25,853 nucleotides of DNA from Dipetalonema caudispina. Its lineage: Eukaryota; Nematoda; Chromadorea; Rhabditida; Onchocercidae. The stretch spans positions 1-25,853 of the forward strand of contig JABVXV010000570.1 in NCBI GenBank assembly GCA_013365325.1. Reading direction: 5' to 3'. The position numbers and the translations under genes are program-made. Positions 16,313 to 25,853 of this stretch are shown here, piece after piece. Numbering within the stretch: position 1 is the first letter of the stretch; the number at the start of each line of letters is the position of its first letter. Below the pieces are notes generated by a model, which made no database searches, was not told the origin of the DNA, and saw nothing but the letters and a program-made list of their open reading frames with translations.

Positions 16313-18690
16313 GGATGAGATCAGTAATATTAGAAGCATTTCCATAAATATTAATATTAATATAGTAAAAGATCTGCTATGCAATTGAGATTTGTATAGA
16401 ATGTCTTTTTATTATATATGAAAGTATTATTTAATTTCAATTTTCCCTGATCTGATCAGAATGAATTTCATGTATCCTTGGTTAGAAAGATCATATTTGG
16501 AAATGAGGTATATTATAGGAAGAAGTGAAAACAATCATTTTATATTTGGGAACATTACCAGTCATTCAGTTTCTAAGCAGACATGATAATATATGCTAAA
16601 AAATGTTTTCTCAAAATTTTCGTTCTTTAATTTCAGTTAATTTATGGCTTATTTACCTCAGATGCTGAAATTATCCGATATTCTTGTTCTGTCTTGATTC
16701 TTTAAGTTATTTAGAAGGGTAATGTATTAGTTTATGATCTAAAAACATCAAAAATAAACTTTCTTACTTTTTAATTATGTTATCTATTGTGCTCTTCATT
16801 AGGTAGTAAATAAGTCGAGATTCCTAAAATATACAAGTTGCTCGTTTAGTTCAATCTTTGTATTTCGTTCAGACGGACTTACACATGTCTTTATTCTTCA
16901 TTTGTTTAATAAAAAATAAAAGCTTGCTACTGAAAATATGAATGTAACTTTGATAAAACTTGTAATTCTCACAAACGTATGTCAGATAAAATTTCAGATT
17001 AATGGTTCATCTGATGCAGCGATTGTCCGTTGTTTAAAGGGCAGCTCTCAAACGATTTCAGCGTTTGTGATATGTGTAGGTTTTTATTTGTTACCATTGT
17101 TGATTTCATTGTCTGATTTATTCATTTCTTCGAATTTTATTTCCGGGTGTATCAATTTGCAGATTATTGAGCTTGTAAGTCCGATTTTTTTCGCTTATTT
17201 TGAGGTTTATTTCATTGTGTTTTAAACTGAAAAATTGAAGTTGTTATCGCCGTCGTATTATTTTTGATATGAATTTCGGTCTCGTTTGTTGATTGTAAAT
17301 TTTCATTAGCAGGATTCCGAAAAATTATTATTTTTTGATTCTAAACTTTGTCTTGTTTGAGGGAAAAGTTCTAACTTTAAGTCGAACAGTATCGAATGTT
17401 TATCGCGGTGAAAATGAATCTTGAACCTTAATTTAATTGGCGATTTTGTATGTCTGTAACATTAAGGCATGCATGTAGCTCTCAAATTATTCTCGTTTAT
17501 TTCATCATCTACGAACAGCGAAGTCTGGCTTTTCTGTTGTTTCATCATCGGTGAGCTGTTAGGTATTTTTAGTTTCAGCGATGTCAGTTTAGGTATTGCT
17601 CCTTATGCATGTTTTTTGGCCATTCTCTTTTGATACATTCCACATGGAGTGCTAAATGTAAAAGAAAAGTAATGAGATAATGAGTTAGAAATTGATGAAT
17701 TCTCTTATAAACTTTCCAGAATTTCCGATGAACAGTAATTAGAAGCAACTTATGAGGAATAGAGTTCAAGAAAGAAAAAAGTTTGTAAAAACTTCTAAGG
17801 CTGAGGTTATATTCACTTGTTTTTCATCATTTTGATATATAGAATTCCGTGATTATATTTCACTTCCCTAGCGTGTTTTATTTGCCGGTGATCAGAATGT
17901 TATTATGATGAGGGTTTGATCTAAAATTTTAAAAATTGACTGTAAAATTTTGATCGCATATGAATGAGATATTAGGTACCATTCTGAGATTTGATGCGTT
18001 CTCGACAACTTGTTTATACTCCTACCCTCTTCATCATTTCTTGCCTCGTGTTCTAGCACTTTTCATTCTTTTTTATTTAGTTGAATTTCCTTGGGGTGAA
18101 ATATATGTGTTTTTGTAATGACATTGACATATAATTGTGATAAGAGAATTAATAAGCACCCATATTTGTTATGCTTGTACCACAGACATCGGTGGAAGTT
18201 CACATTCATTATGTACATGTTTACTGTATGGCATAAATGATTTCACGAATGGAAGGATAATTGAATCTAGCGCATGAAGTAGTTTTTAGCTCTTAACATT
18301 TGATTTCTATCCAAAAGCACTATTTTCAGAAGTTTAGTTCTCAGGGTTTCATCTTATATTTCAGAGCTTCGCGTTGAAAGACATTTACAAACAATTTATT
18401 TAATGCTTTTCGACGAATGCTAAATAATATCCAAGTTTAGAACAATATGAGATGTTCCTTTTGGTATGTGAGATGCCTTAATCTTTTGTTGAAAACTTTC
18501 GCATCGGTGTTCACTAGTTCATGAGCTGGCCTGATCTACTGATGAAATGTTACAAACGATCAAGAGCACAGATGTTTCTAATCATACTGTCGCTATGTTC
18601 TGTTCCATATGTCTTTTTAAATGATATCCAACTGATAGATATGGTTTCCTTAAAGATGTTAGGCCAATAATTATTGTATTTGATTGCACT
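16313..18690. other. Intergenic region between AP-1 gamma and GBA2
   Basis: Apart from the second 59-bp repeat copy and an AATAAA at 16908, I see nothing definite. A 95-codon frame at 16938-17225 translates to a hydrophobic low-complexity peptide without recognised motifs and is not called. The distance of 2.6 kb between the two genes argues against close operon spacing. Confidence 0.5.
16780..16838 (+). repeat. 59-bp direct repeat, copy 2
   Basis: This second copy begins 526 bases after the first begins. The AATAAA of copy 1 is AGTAAA here. Upstream bases (ACTTTTTA followed by TT-rich sequence) may extend the similarity for about 20 more bases with small gaps. Confidence 0.8.
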
Positions 18691-18695
18691 TTCAG
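18686..18695 (+). other. Candidate splice acceptor 5' of GBA2
   Basis: TGCACTTTCAG is a good nematode acceptor ending at 18695, 60 bases before the GBA2 start codon and 13 bases before an upstream ATG. It is the likely site of leader addition or the end of a 5' UTR intron. This is inferred from sequence and position only. Confidence 0.45.
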
Positions 18696-18708
18696 GTCAT
18701 TATATAGG

Positions 18709-18759
18709 ATGGGAATTGCTTGGGTGATCAAGCGGTATAAGAAGTGTTGCGAAATATGA
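18709..18759 (+). CDS. Upstream ORF overlapping the GBA2 start
   Basis: A 16-codon frame ([16 protein letters not shown]) begins at the first ATG after the putative acceptor. It ends with TGA overlapping the GBA2 ATG in the arrangement ATGA. It is out of frame with GBA2. If the mRNA starts at 18696, this uORF would be met first and could lower or condition GBA2 translation by termination and reinitiation. Peptide function is not implied. Confidence 0.4.
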   Translation: MGIAWVIKRYKKCCEI

Positions 18760-19939
18760 CCAATGCGGGTAGCAGTGAAATACGGGATGTAGGAATTAGT
18801 GAGTTCAGTGACAAGTACGGTTGGTTTGCACGTGGTGATAAAATTCCAGATGAAATACGGGTACCCTTCAATCGACCATCAGCTCGACATATTTATCAAT
18901 CATTGCCATTCTTAAGACGTTTTTTCATCTCATGGCTCAAGAATATTGGCAAAAAAGAAACACTTCCTATCAACTTTTTCGAACCTTTAACTCATAAACC
19001 TTACTATGGTAAGTGTGAAGTGAGAAAATTCGAATTTTGAAGCATTGTTTTATATTGTCACTTGAAACATCAAAAATCCTAAGAATACGCTTACTCTTTG
19101 CTCTACCATTCCTAATTCCTGAAATCATGGTACGTAAAAGTTGGGTAATAGATCTATTTCAATTCCCTGTTTTTATTTCATTTATTTATATGACGCATTT
19201 GTTGATATGCTGCAGATCTAATTTACAAATGATTTTTAGGAGTTCCTTGTGGCACCATTGGTTCTGGATCAATTGGCCGTGATTTTCGTGGTGGTTTCTG
19301 TAAATTTGGTCTTCGTCCCGGTATTATTGAACAGAAAATTGATGTTGTAAAAGCTAATCAGGTTAATCTCAATAGATAGTTGGTTAGTTGAATAGTTCCT
19401 TAAGATAATTATAATTTTTAGATCCAAAATAAATGAACAAAATTTAAAATTTTAACTGCTCTGTTCAGATTATTTATTAGAAATTGATTAAGTCATCATG
19501 AATTAGTATTTTTAATGTATTTGGAGAGATGTTTTTGCAGTTTATTCTAACGTTGCGCCAGAAAAAGGAAAATAATTTATGGACAACAGTCTATCAGAAA
19601 GTTTTGTGTGCTTGTTCATCAGTATCTTCTGGACGTGAAGAGCTTGCTTCATGGGATTTTTCTTTTCCTCAAGATAAACTCACCTACAGGTTCAAAAGCG
19701 TTTAGTTTCATTTCTTTATATGAGCTATTTTTATATTATGAATAAATTCTTCTTGAAATAAATGTTATTCATTCCTTATTTAAGATTCAGTAAATTCACT
19801 TTAATGAAGGAAGCAGTTTTATGTTTAATTTTAGGGGACTTTATCCGCGTTCTTGGACCTATTATTCGATTTCAGAGTTTAATTTCACTTTATGCATTCG
19901 ACAAGTCTCACCGGTCATACCTAATGATTATGAGGTAAT

Positions 19940-19989
<50 letters not shown>

Positions 19990-22900
19990 ATGAACTTATT
20001 TTAGGATAGCTCACTGCCAGTCACCCTTTTCATAATTGATGCTGAGAATCGGTCTGGTGTTGATTTACAAGTTACTGTTACGTTCACATTTCGGAATGGT
20101 ACTGGATGTCAAAAATGGTGCAGTGAAAGCGTTTGTAAAGCGGATATTTTTGAAGAGAATAATGGTTCGTCGCTAGATTAATCTTTAATTTATAATTAAA
20201 AATCTTTGAGTGGCAAAAATAAAGCAAGCAAACAGGACTTTTTTTTTCAGTGAAAGGAGTGTATCTCAAGCATACAATAAATCACATGCAATGTACATAT
20301 TCGATTGGTATATTAGCGCGTGACGCTTTACACGTTTCTTGCTGTACTGGATTTGATCCTTGTGGCACTGGTGAAGATATTTGGACTCCCTTATTGGTAA
20401 AAGGAAATTTCGAAAGAAAAAGTAATGAAATTTCCTGAAAAAGTTTTGTTTATTATAATGACACTTTGTTCCAAGCTATTGGAACTATAAAAATGACTAA
20501 CTTTTGATACTTTTACTGTTTTATTTCTCTAGCGGTAGGTTCTTCGTTTTTTTTGTCAGGAATGTAAAAAAAAAAACAGTTGTACCTCGTATGTCAAATC
20601 ATGTCACTTTTGATTGGACATTATTTGACTGTGTACTGCATTTCCAATTTGACACAGGTTATGTTCCTTAGTTCAATGGAAGCTGGTGCCAACTTTCTGT
20701 CATTGCAGATGAAAATACTGATCAACGACAGCTTGGTATTGCTGTTTTAGCTGAAACATTAATCAAAGCAAACACGAAAGTTGCTAGCTGTATGGAATAC
20801 GTTTTGGTTTGGGATATGCCTATTGTACAATTTGGCGGTGGTGAACGAAAATATAGAAGGTAAGTGTGACATGATTTCTAAAATTTAGCTTGAACTTGCC
20901 AGCATTTTTTCAGGAGATATACTCGACTATTTGGTGATCAGGGACATGCTTCACCAGCTATTTGTGCTTATTCACTAGCTAAATACCGAGAATGGGAAAA
21001 TAAAATTGACGAATGGCAAAGTTCGGTAATGACACATCCGTAAGTTTCTTTTTCCTTCTTCGGAAAACTTACCCTCAGTAACAATGAATTGCAAATCATA
21101 TGAACCGTCCTTTATTGTTGCATCCAACGTTTACTATTTACGCTAGCAAATATACGCAGAAGTATCTGTTTCTCTGAAAGATAATCTAAATCAAAATTTT
21201 AAGACATCTTCCGGATTGGTATAAATCTGCTTTATTCAACGAGCTTTATTATATCACCGATGGTGGCTCAATCTGGTTTGAATATGATCCCAATTGGAAT
21301 ACGAAAGAACAGCATCTTTCTATTTATACAATGAATCTCATGAAACAGTATGGACGTTTTGCATATCTAGAGTGTAAGCGATCTTCCGTTCTGGATCAGT
21401 TTTGTTTTTAGTTGAAACTTTCATTAAAAAACTTACTTGTCTGTTTCTACAATTTTTTTGCTTTAAGATCTAAATGAATGTAATGATTTCAGCTTGGGAA
21501 TATCGTATGTTAAATACATATGACGTTCATTTTTACGCATCTTTTGCTTTAGCTCAATTGTGGCCAAATTTAGAACACGTGCTGCAGGCCGAAATGAGTA
21601 AGTTTGTGCAAAGATTTCGATCAATTTTCTCACATCTTTGGCATAACTGATTTAGGCCACAAGTACATATTTCTCGTGCATATGTTTGATGTATTCTGAA
21701 TGGTTTTCAAGACTAAAAGGGAGTTTTTCTGCTAGGGTCTTCCGTATTTAGTTTCTTTCTAGTGAAAATTCTCTCCTAAGTTTTGCATTATTCGAAATAT
21801 GCAAGTGTTAGTCGTAGATAAGAATCAGGCCCTGTAATTTTTGCCTCTTATATTCCGAAACCAATAGTGGAAGTAGGCGTCTGTGATTGATCAGAGATGA
21901 AATACAAGTGTTAAGTCATATATTTTTGAATTATAATCAAATGATCTCACTTTAAAATATCATGTTCTAGACAACAGTCATTTTTTTTATTTTTGCCAAA
22001 ATATGACTCCCTCAGGATCTCCATTACTTTGATTTCAAATTAAATTTATTGTTATTATTCAGCCAACTCTTTCCCATATGCTCTTTATATGCCTGCCATA
22101 TGAACTATTATTCTTCTAGCTGATCAAGTGGATCTCTGTGATAAACAAGTGGCTTACTACCAGATGGATGGCTATCGAGGTTCTGTGAAATGTCCCTATC
22201 GTGTGCCTCATGATTTGGGAAATCCTGGTAAGCATTTCGACGAGATTAGTAAAGTAGTATTCATTCTCATGCACTAGCTCACGTAAAAATGTTATATAAA
22301 TATAAAGATTTTTCCACATTTAAAGATGTGTAAGTCACGTTTGCATATGTTATCGTTTGCTTTTTTTCCTTGTATACAAATAACTGCATATCAATTTGCA
22401 ATCTAATCTATGCGTGCTGAACGTTGACATTGGATTTCTAGAGAACAATTCCATGATATAAATGATTTCTGTGTAAGGATATCAGGAAAGGATTATCAAA
22501 AAATGATGTGATGGCTTTTACTTCCACCAGTATTCTATTTTGTAGCAGTTGAGCCATGGTTATGTACAAATTCATATGTAGCACATGATACGGGCAAATG
22601 GCGGGATCTCAATTTGAAATTTATTTTGACGTGTTGTCGGGATTATTTCTGTACACTCAATCAAGACAAAGGGTAGCGTATATACTTCGAAATTTTTCCA
22701 TTGTTTTTCTTTTTTTTTTTGTTGTTAATGCATGTTCTCTGAGCGATAGTATTTGTTATTTCCATTTGAAATATTCAAATTTCCATTTAAAGAAGTTTAA
22801 ATATATGTCTCTTTCGCAGGTTTTTGCAAAAAGTATGGCCCACTATCAAGCGTTTAATAACTGAAGCTCAAGTATGCTGGGATCAAGACGATGATGGCAT

Positions 22901-24497
22901 GATCGAAAATTCTGGTACTGCTGATCAAACATACGATGCTTGGAAGATGGATGGTGTGAGGTATGATAATTAAGAATATTTTTTGTTGAAAATTAAATGA
23001 AAAAAAATCGGAAAAGTGCTTTGTATCGATTAGCTTTCCTTCAAAATCATGTCTGAACAGTTCATCAATTTTCCAGCGCCTATTGTGGCTGTCTATGGTT
23101 GGCATCATTGCGAGCAGCAACATCACTTGCTAATGAAATTGATGATATCAAGAGCGCGAATTTGTATGCAGAACTTTTATCGAGAGCACGGAATGTTTTT
23201 GAAGAAAAGCTGTGGAATGGTGAATATTATAATTTTGATGAACGATCAGAAAGTGCCAAAACAATTATGGCTGACCAACTTTGTGGCAATTGGTTTCTGA
23301 CGTCCATTTCACCGGAAATTGCGCAGGACGTAAGCGTAACAGTTTCTGTTATAAAATGTAAACGATATCAGAAATTGATCTGTAATTAATGGAGAAAATT
23401 TTTTTTTACACAGTCTATATTTCGTTATTGTTTTAATGAGTGGTTCTCTGGTTGAAATCAGAAACAGTATTAGTTGAAATTTCTCTTTGGAAATATGGTT
23501 ACTTTACCATTCTCTTGCGGAGTCGTCGGAAATGAGTTATTCAGTTTTACGGAATAAATTCTGCTGATTCTGTCCTGGAAATGTAAAATAAAAAGAGGGA
23601 TCCTAGCTCCTAATATTTAATTGACTTGTTATTACTTGGTTTCTAATTTTAAATTCCTTTTTCAAAAATTTTGCCTATATTCATTTTGCCATTATAGCTT
23701 TTACCATTATCACACGTGAAATCTGCACTTGATCAAATCTACAGTTCAAACGTCTTGAACTTTGCGGGTGGACGATTGGGAGCTGTAAATGGAATGAGGA
23801 GGGACGGTACTGTTGAAAGACGACATTTGCAAGCAGATGAAATGTGGGTTGGTGTAACTTATGCGCTGGCAGCATCATTCATGCAACAGGTATTTTGAAC
23901 TACTTAAGTATTCACATGTGAACTTCCCTTACTCAACTTCTGGTTTTATTTGATGTTGACAGAGATATATAAAAGCATATGTCTAAAATTTTTGTTTTTC
24001 GAAAATATTTCCACTTTGGATTGTGAAGTTCTCTTTTTATAGAAATATTCATATATATATGACTCAGGTTTTTAGGGCTAATTGATTCACATAAAACTTA
24101 CTGGAATACTGTAAGAGTTTTCGTTGATATTTCATCAAAATTTTAGCAGTCAGTTGTCACTGTTTGGATTTTTAACATATTCCAAAAATCAAATTTCTTT
24201 ACTCTTTTACAGGGTGATATACAACGTGGTTTTGATACAGCATGGGGTTGTTACGATGCATGTTACAATCGTTTTGGTTTACAGTACCAGACTCCTGAAG
24301 CTATTTACGAAGACCGTTTCTACCGTGCAATCGGTTATATGCGACCGTTGAGTATTTGGGCAATTCAGTGGACTTTATTGAGGCAGTTCAAGGTTTTTGA
24401 GCATGGTTCGACTGTTCTGAACCATATTTATACTGGTATTCCATTGGAGCTTGGGGAAATTTTATCGTCGGAAGCGGAGAAAAAAGGTGGATATTAA
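18756..24497 (+). CDS. GBA2: Non-lysosomal glucosylceramidase GBA2 (GH116)
   Basis: GBA2 hydrolyses glucosylceramide to glucose and ceramide on the cytosolic side of ER/Golgi membranes. Sixteen exons join to 869 aa: 18756-19008, 19240-19361, 19541-19689, 19835-19934, 20005-20164, 20251-20421, 20709-20859, 20914-21039, 21204-21373, 21493-21597, 22120-22227, 22549-22672, 22820-22960, 23077-23329, 23698-23889, 24213-24497. The N-terminal beta domain includes [17 protein letters not shown] (~87-103), [18 protein letters not shown] and [18 protein letters not shown], with VLVWDMP and [14 protein letters not shown] further on. The C-terminal (alpha/alpha)6 catalytic domain has [11 protein letters not shown], where E424 matches the family nucleophile. 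[13 protein letters not shown] (~609-621) holds the acid/base aspartate (D615 or D619). [35 protein letters not shown] and YMRPLSIWA follow. There is no signal peptide, as expected. Length is a little below human (927 aa), mainly from a shorter N-terminus. The exon 12 acceptor is TAGCAG, so one extra Ala is possible. Confidence 0.95.
19942..19989. repeat. (TA)n microsatellite filling GBA2 intron 4
   Basis: A TA dinucleotide run of about 48 bases, broken by a single C at 19976, makes up most of the 70-bp intron between exons 4 and 5 (19935-20004). Length changes by slippage are likely, and would move the distance between the donor and acceptor. Confidence 0.9.
21598..22119 (+). other. Largest GBA2 intron (intron 10)
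   Basis: This 522-bp intron has a GTAAGT donor and a TTCTTCTAG acceptor. I see no nested coding sequence or repeat in it. Other introns above 300 bp in this gene (22228-22548, 23330-23697, 23890-24212) likewise hold nothing I recognise. Confidence 0.7.
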
Positions 24498-24697
24498 ATG
24501 TCTTTCCCGAGAGTTCGAGAACCTTTAGCTTTCCAAAGAGTATTTATTTCTTTGAAGTCTTCGCTTTATTAGTACAGTGCTTTGGTGAAATTATGTATAA
24601 CTATTGACGCAAATTTCATTCTCTTTTGTACCCGTTATCTTTTAAAAGGGTTTCATTTCCTGACACGATCTCTTTGACAACTCCTGATCCGGAACAC

Positions 24698-24736
24698 TTT
24701 TCGTTGAGATGGAACAGTGTTCCATCTCAACAAAAA
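24698..24736. repeat. Near-perfect 39-nt palindrome downstream of GBA2
   Basis: GTTGAGATGGAACA (24703-24716) and its exact reverse complement (24718-24731) flank a single G. The pairing continues outward with TTTT/AAAA after one C/A mismatch. It begins about 200 bases after the GBA2 stop, probably within the 3' UTR or just beyond it. It could fold into a long hairpin in RNA or be a remnant of a small inverted-repeat element. Confidence 0.85.
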
Positions 24737-24953
24737 CTACTTGAGTTTAAAATCAAACTAATAGGACTTGAGGAGAAGACTGTTAGAAAGAGATATGAAT
24801 GAATAAGCCTCCTGAAAATGAAATATAATCTTCTAGGCATTTCTGTCGATGTTTTCCTAGTACTTTTTTCGGCGAAGACTCAGTGAAAGGGTCTGTTTAT
24901 TTCGAGCTTGTAAAATGACATAAGAATAATTGAATGAATCTAATGCTAGATAA

Positions 24954-24959
24954 AATAAA
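24954..24959 (+). terminator. Possible poly(A) signal of GBA2
   Basis: This is the first exact AATAAA I find after the GBA2 stop, 457 bases downstream. If used, the 3' UTR would include the hairpin at 24698-24736. A nearer variant signal such as AATGAA/AATAAG near 24796-24806 may be used instead, as is common in nematodes. Confidence 0.3.
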
Positions 24960-25247
24960 GAAGTTAGTTGTGATTTCATAATACAGGTGTTATTGTGAAC
25001 GTTTTCTTTGGGATTTGTTGAGGAAGATTTGATTAGGCGCAATCGAACTGTGGTGAAGGCTTATTATTTAGGAGAGGTTTATTGTCGATGTCATAACACA
25101 AAATTATAAGTGAAGGATTGTAGCAAGAGTTATAATTTGATAAAAACAATAGCACGCGGTAAGAAAACTTAGTTGACTCCCCCTGTTATTATTATGATGG
25201 TATTTATATCCTTTATTTGGGTGGAATTACGAAATCGTTATCAATGA

Positions 25248-25255
25248 TCACGTGA
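25248..25255. promoter_or_regulatory. TCACGTGA E-box palindrome
   Basis: The 8-mer TCACGTGA matches the core of sites bound by TFEB/HLH-30-type bHLH factors. It is about 570 bases downstream of the minus-strand ORF start at 25824 and 750 bases after GBA2. A single 8-base site is weak evidence. Confidence 0.2.
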
Positions 25256-25551
25256 CACGAATTTGTTTTCAATGATAATTAGATAAAATCGCTTAACAAT
25301 TTCTCAGTAATGATCTGATACAAACATAGGATAATTTCATAATCATATGATATTGAAATAAGCACCTTGCAATTTCATAACCATTTGATAAGGAAATTAT
25401 TAAATATTTGAAATTTGGAAGAAAAGTTAGTAGTATTAAGATATCTTTAAATTTTATGTTATGAATTAGAATTTGAATTATTTTCGGGTTTCCGATACTC
25501 CCGACTGGAAAATTTAGGTGTATGGGGAGGAAGAATTTGAGGTTTATAGTA

Positions 25552-25824
25552 CTATAAGATGACTGTGATATCGCAGAGCATTGAATTTTCCAATTCTTCT
25601 ATATAGGCAATGTTTATTTGCCTCTGTTCCATTCCACAAAACAATGCCGGTATTTTTATGCATTTTCCTCTTTGAATTATGCAATACTCTGTATTGTCAA
25701 TATTAGAGATCGGCTTTTTTCCATCGTATAGAAATATTTCTCCTTTCGTTAGTAAAAAGTTAGTTGTCGATTGACATCTGACTCCTAACCATCCATAAGA
25801 ATATTGTACATTGTTGTTAGTCAT
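25552..25824 (-). CDS. Unassigned small ORF or terminal exon at right edge
   Basis: This is a 90-codon frame on the minus strand. I do not recognise the product. It has four cysteines, a mixed hydrophobic/charged composition and no signal peptide. The blocks TKGEIFLYDGKKPISNI and GKCIKIPALFCGMEQRQINI look more like a beta-rich protein than random AT-rich translation. The faint likeness to nematode transthyretin-like proteins is not strong enough to name it. An in-frame TAG directly precedes the ATG, and this TAG could itself be the end of an acceptor (AAGTAG). The ORF may therefore be the last exon of a gene lying beyond the window, or a chance frame. Confidence 0.3.
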   Translation of the reverse strand: MTNNNVQYSYGWLGVRCQSTTNFLLTKGEIFLYDGKKPISNIDNTEYCIIQRGKCIKIPALFCGMEQRQINIAYIEELENSMLCDITVIL

Positions 25825-25853
25825 CTACTTATTAGGAGAAATTTGATTTAGCG

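Larger units (their letters stand above)
24498..25551. other. GBA2 3' flank, no gene seen
   Basis: Besides the 39-nt palindrome and the possible poly(A) signal, it holds a TCACGTGA E-box palindrome (25248-25255) and a pair of diverged direct repeats with a 38-bp period (25333-25358 and 25371-25396). No coding frame is supported. Confidence 0.5.

Noticed and set aside
16938..17225. 95-codon hydrophobic plus-strand frame
   Set aside because: No recognised domain, composition typical of AT-rich chance frames, and it lies in the 3' flank of AP-1 gamma.
22598..22864. 88-codon frame across GBA2 exon 12, its intron and exon 13
   Set aside because: It is in a different frame from the GH116 motifs and reads through a clear intron.

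Overview
The window is nuclear DNA from an AT-rich nematode, most likely a spirurid or filarial worm. The nematode call rests on three things seen in the sequence: many short introns (most 60-400 bp), T-rich acceptors ending TTTCAG or TTTTAG, and protein sequences that follow animal families. The genus cannot be fixed without a database search. There are no prokaryotic features, RNA genes or intact transposons that I can support.

Layout: three multi-exon genes lie head to tail on the + strand. (1) About 3215-6911 is a 13-exon gene for BDP1 (B''), the SANT-domain subunit of the RNA polymerase III initiation factor TFIIIB, 574 aa. (2) About 8871-16142 is a 21-exon gene for the AP-1 clathrin adaptor gamma subunit (gamma-adaptin), 849 aa, with trunk, hinge and ear. 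(3) About 18756-24497 is a 16-exon gene for the non-lysosomal glucosylceramidase GBA2 (GH116), 869 aa, with both active-site motifs present. I joined exons by hand. In all three genes the splice phases agree across every junction and the joined frame runs from ATG to stop, which is strong internal support. Only a few donors or acceptors are ambiguous, and these are flagged.

The first 3 kb has no supported gene and ends in a very G-rich tract just before BDP1. The intergenic stretches 6.9-8.8 kb and 16.1-18.7 kb hold poly(A) signals, a GC-richer island, paired TGACTCA sites and a duplicated 59-bp element. The last 1.3 kb holds a near-perfect hairpin and one small unassigned minus-strand ORF at the right edge.

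The genes are not an obvious pathway. BDP1 acts in the nucleus at tRNA and 5S promoters. AP-1 gamma acts at the trans-Golgi network and endosomes. GBA2 acts on cytosol-facing glucosylceramide at ER/Golgi membranes. The 2.0 and 2.6 kb gaps argue against tight operon spacing, although each gene has a plausible splice-leader acceptor upstream of its ATG. I did not find a clearly new multi-gene system. The items most worth checking are a perfectly framed 24-nt candidate cassette exon in gamma-adaptin, a 44-bp perfect palindrome in its first intron, a G-quadruplex tract at the BDP1 5' end, a uORF whose stop overlaps the GBA2 start, and the 59-bp duplicated 3' element.
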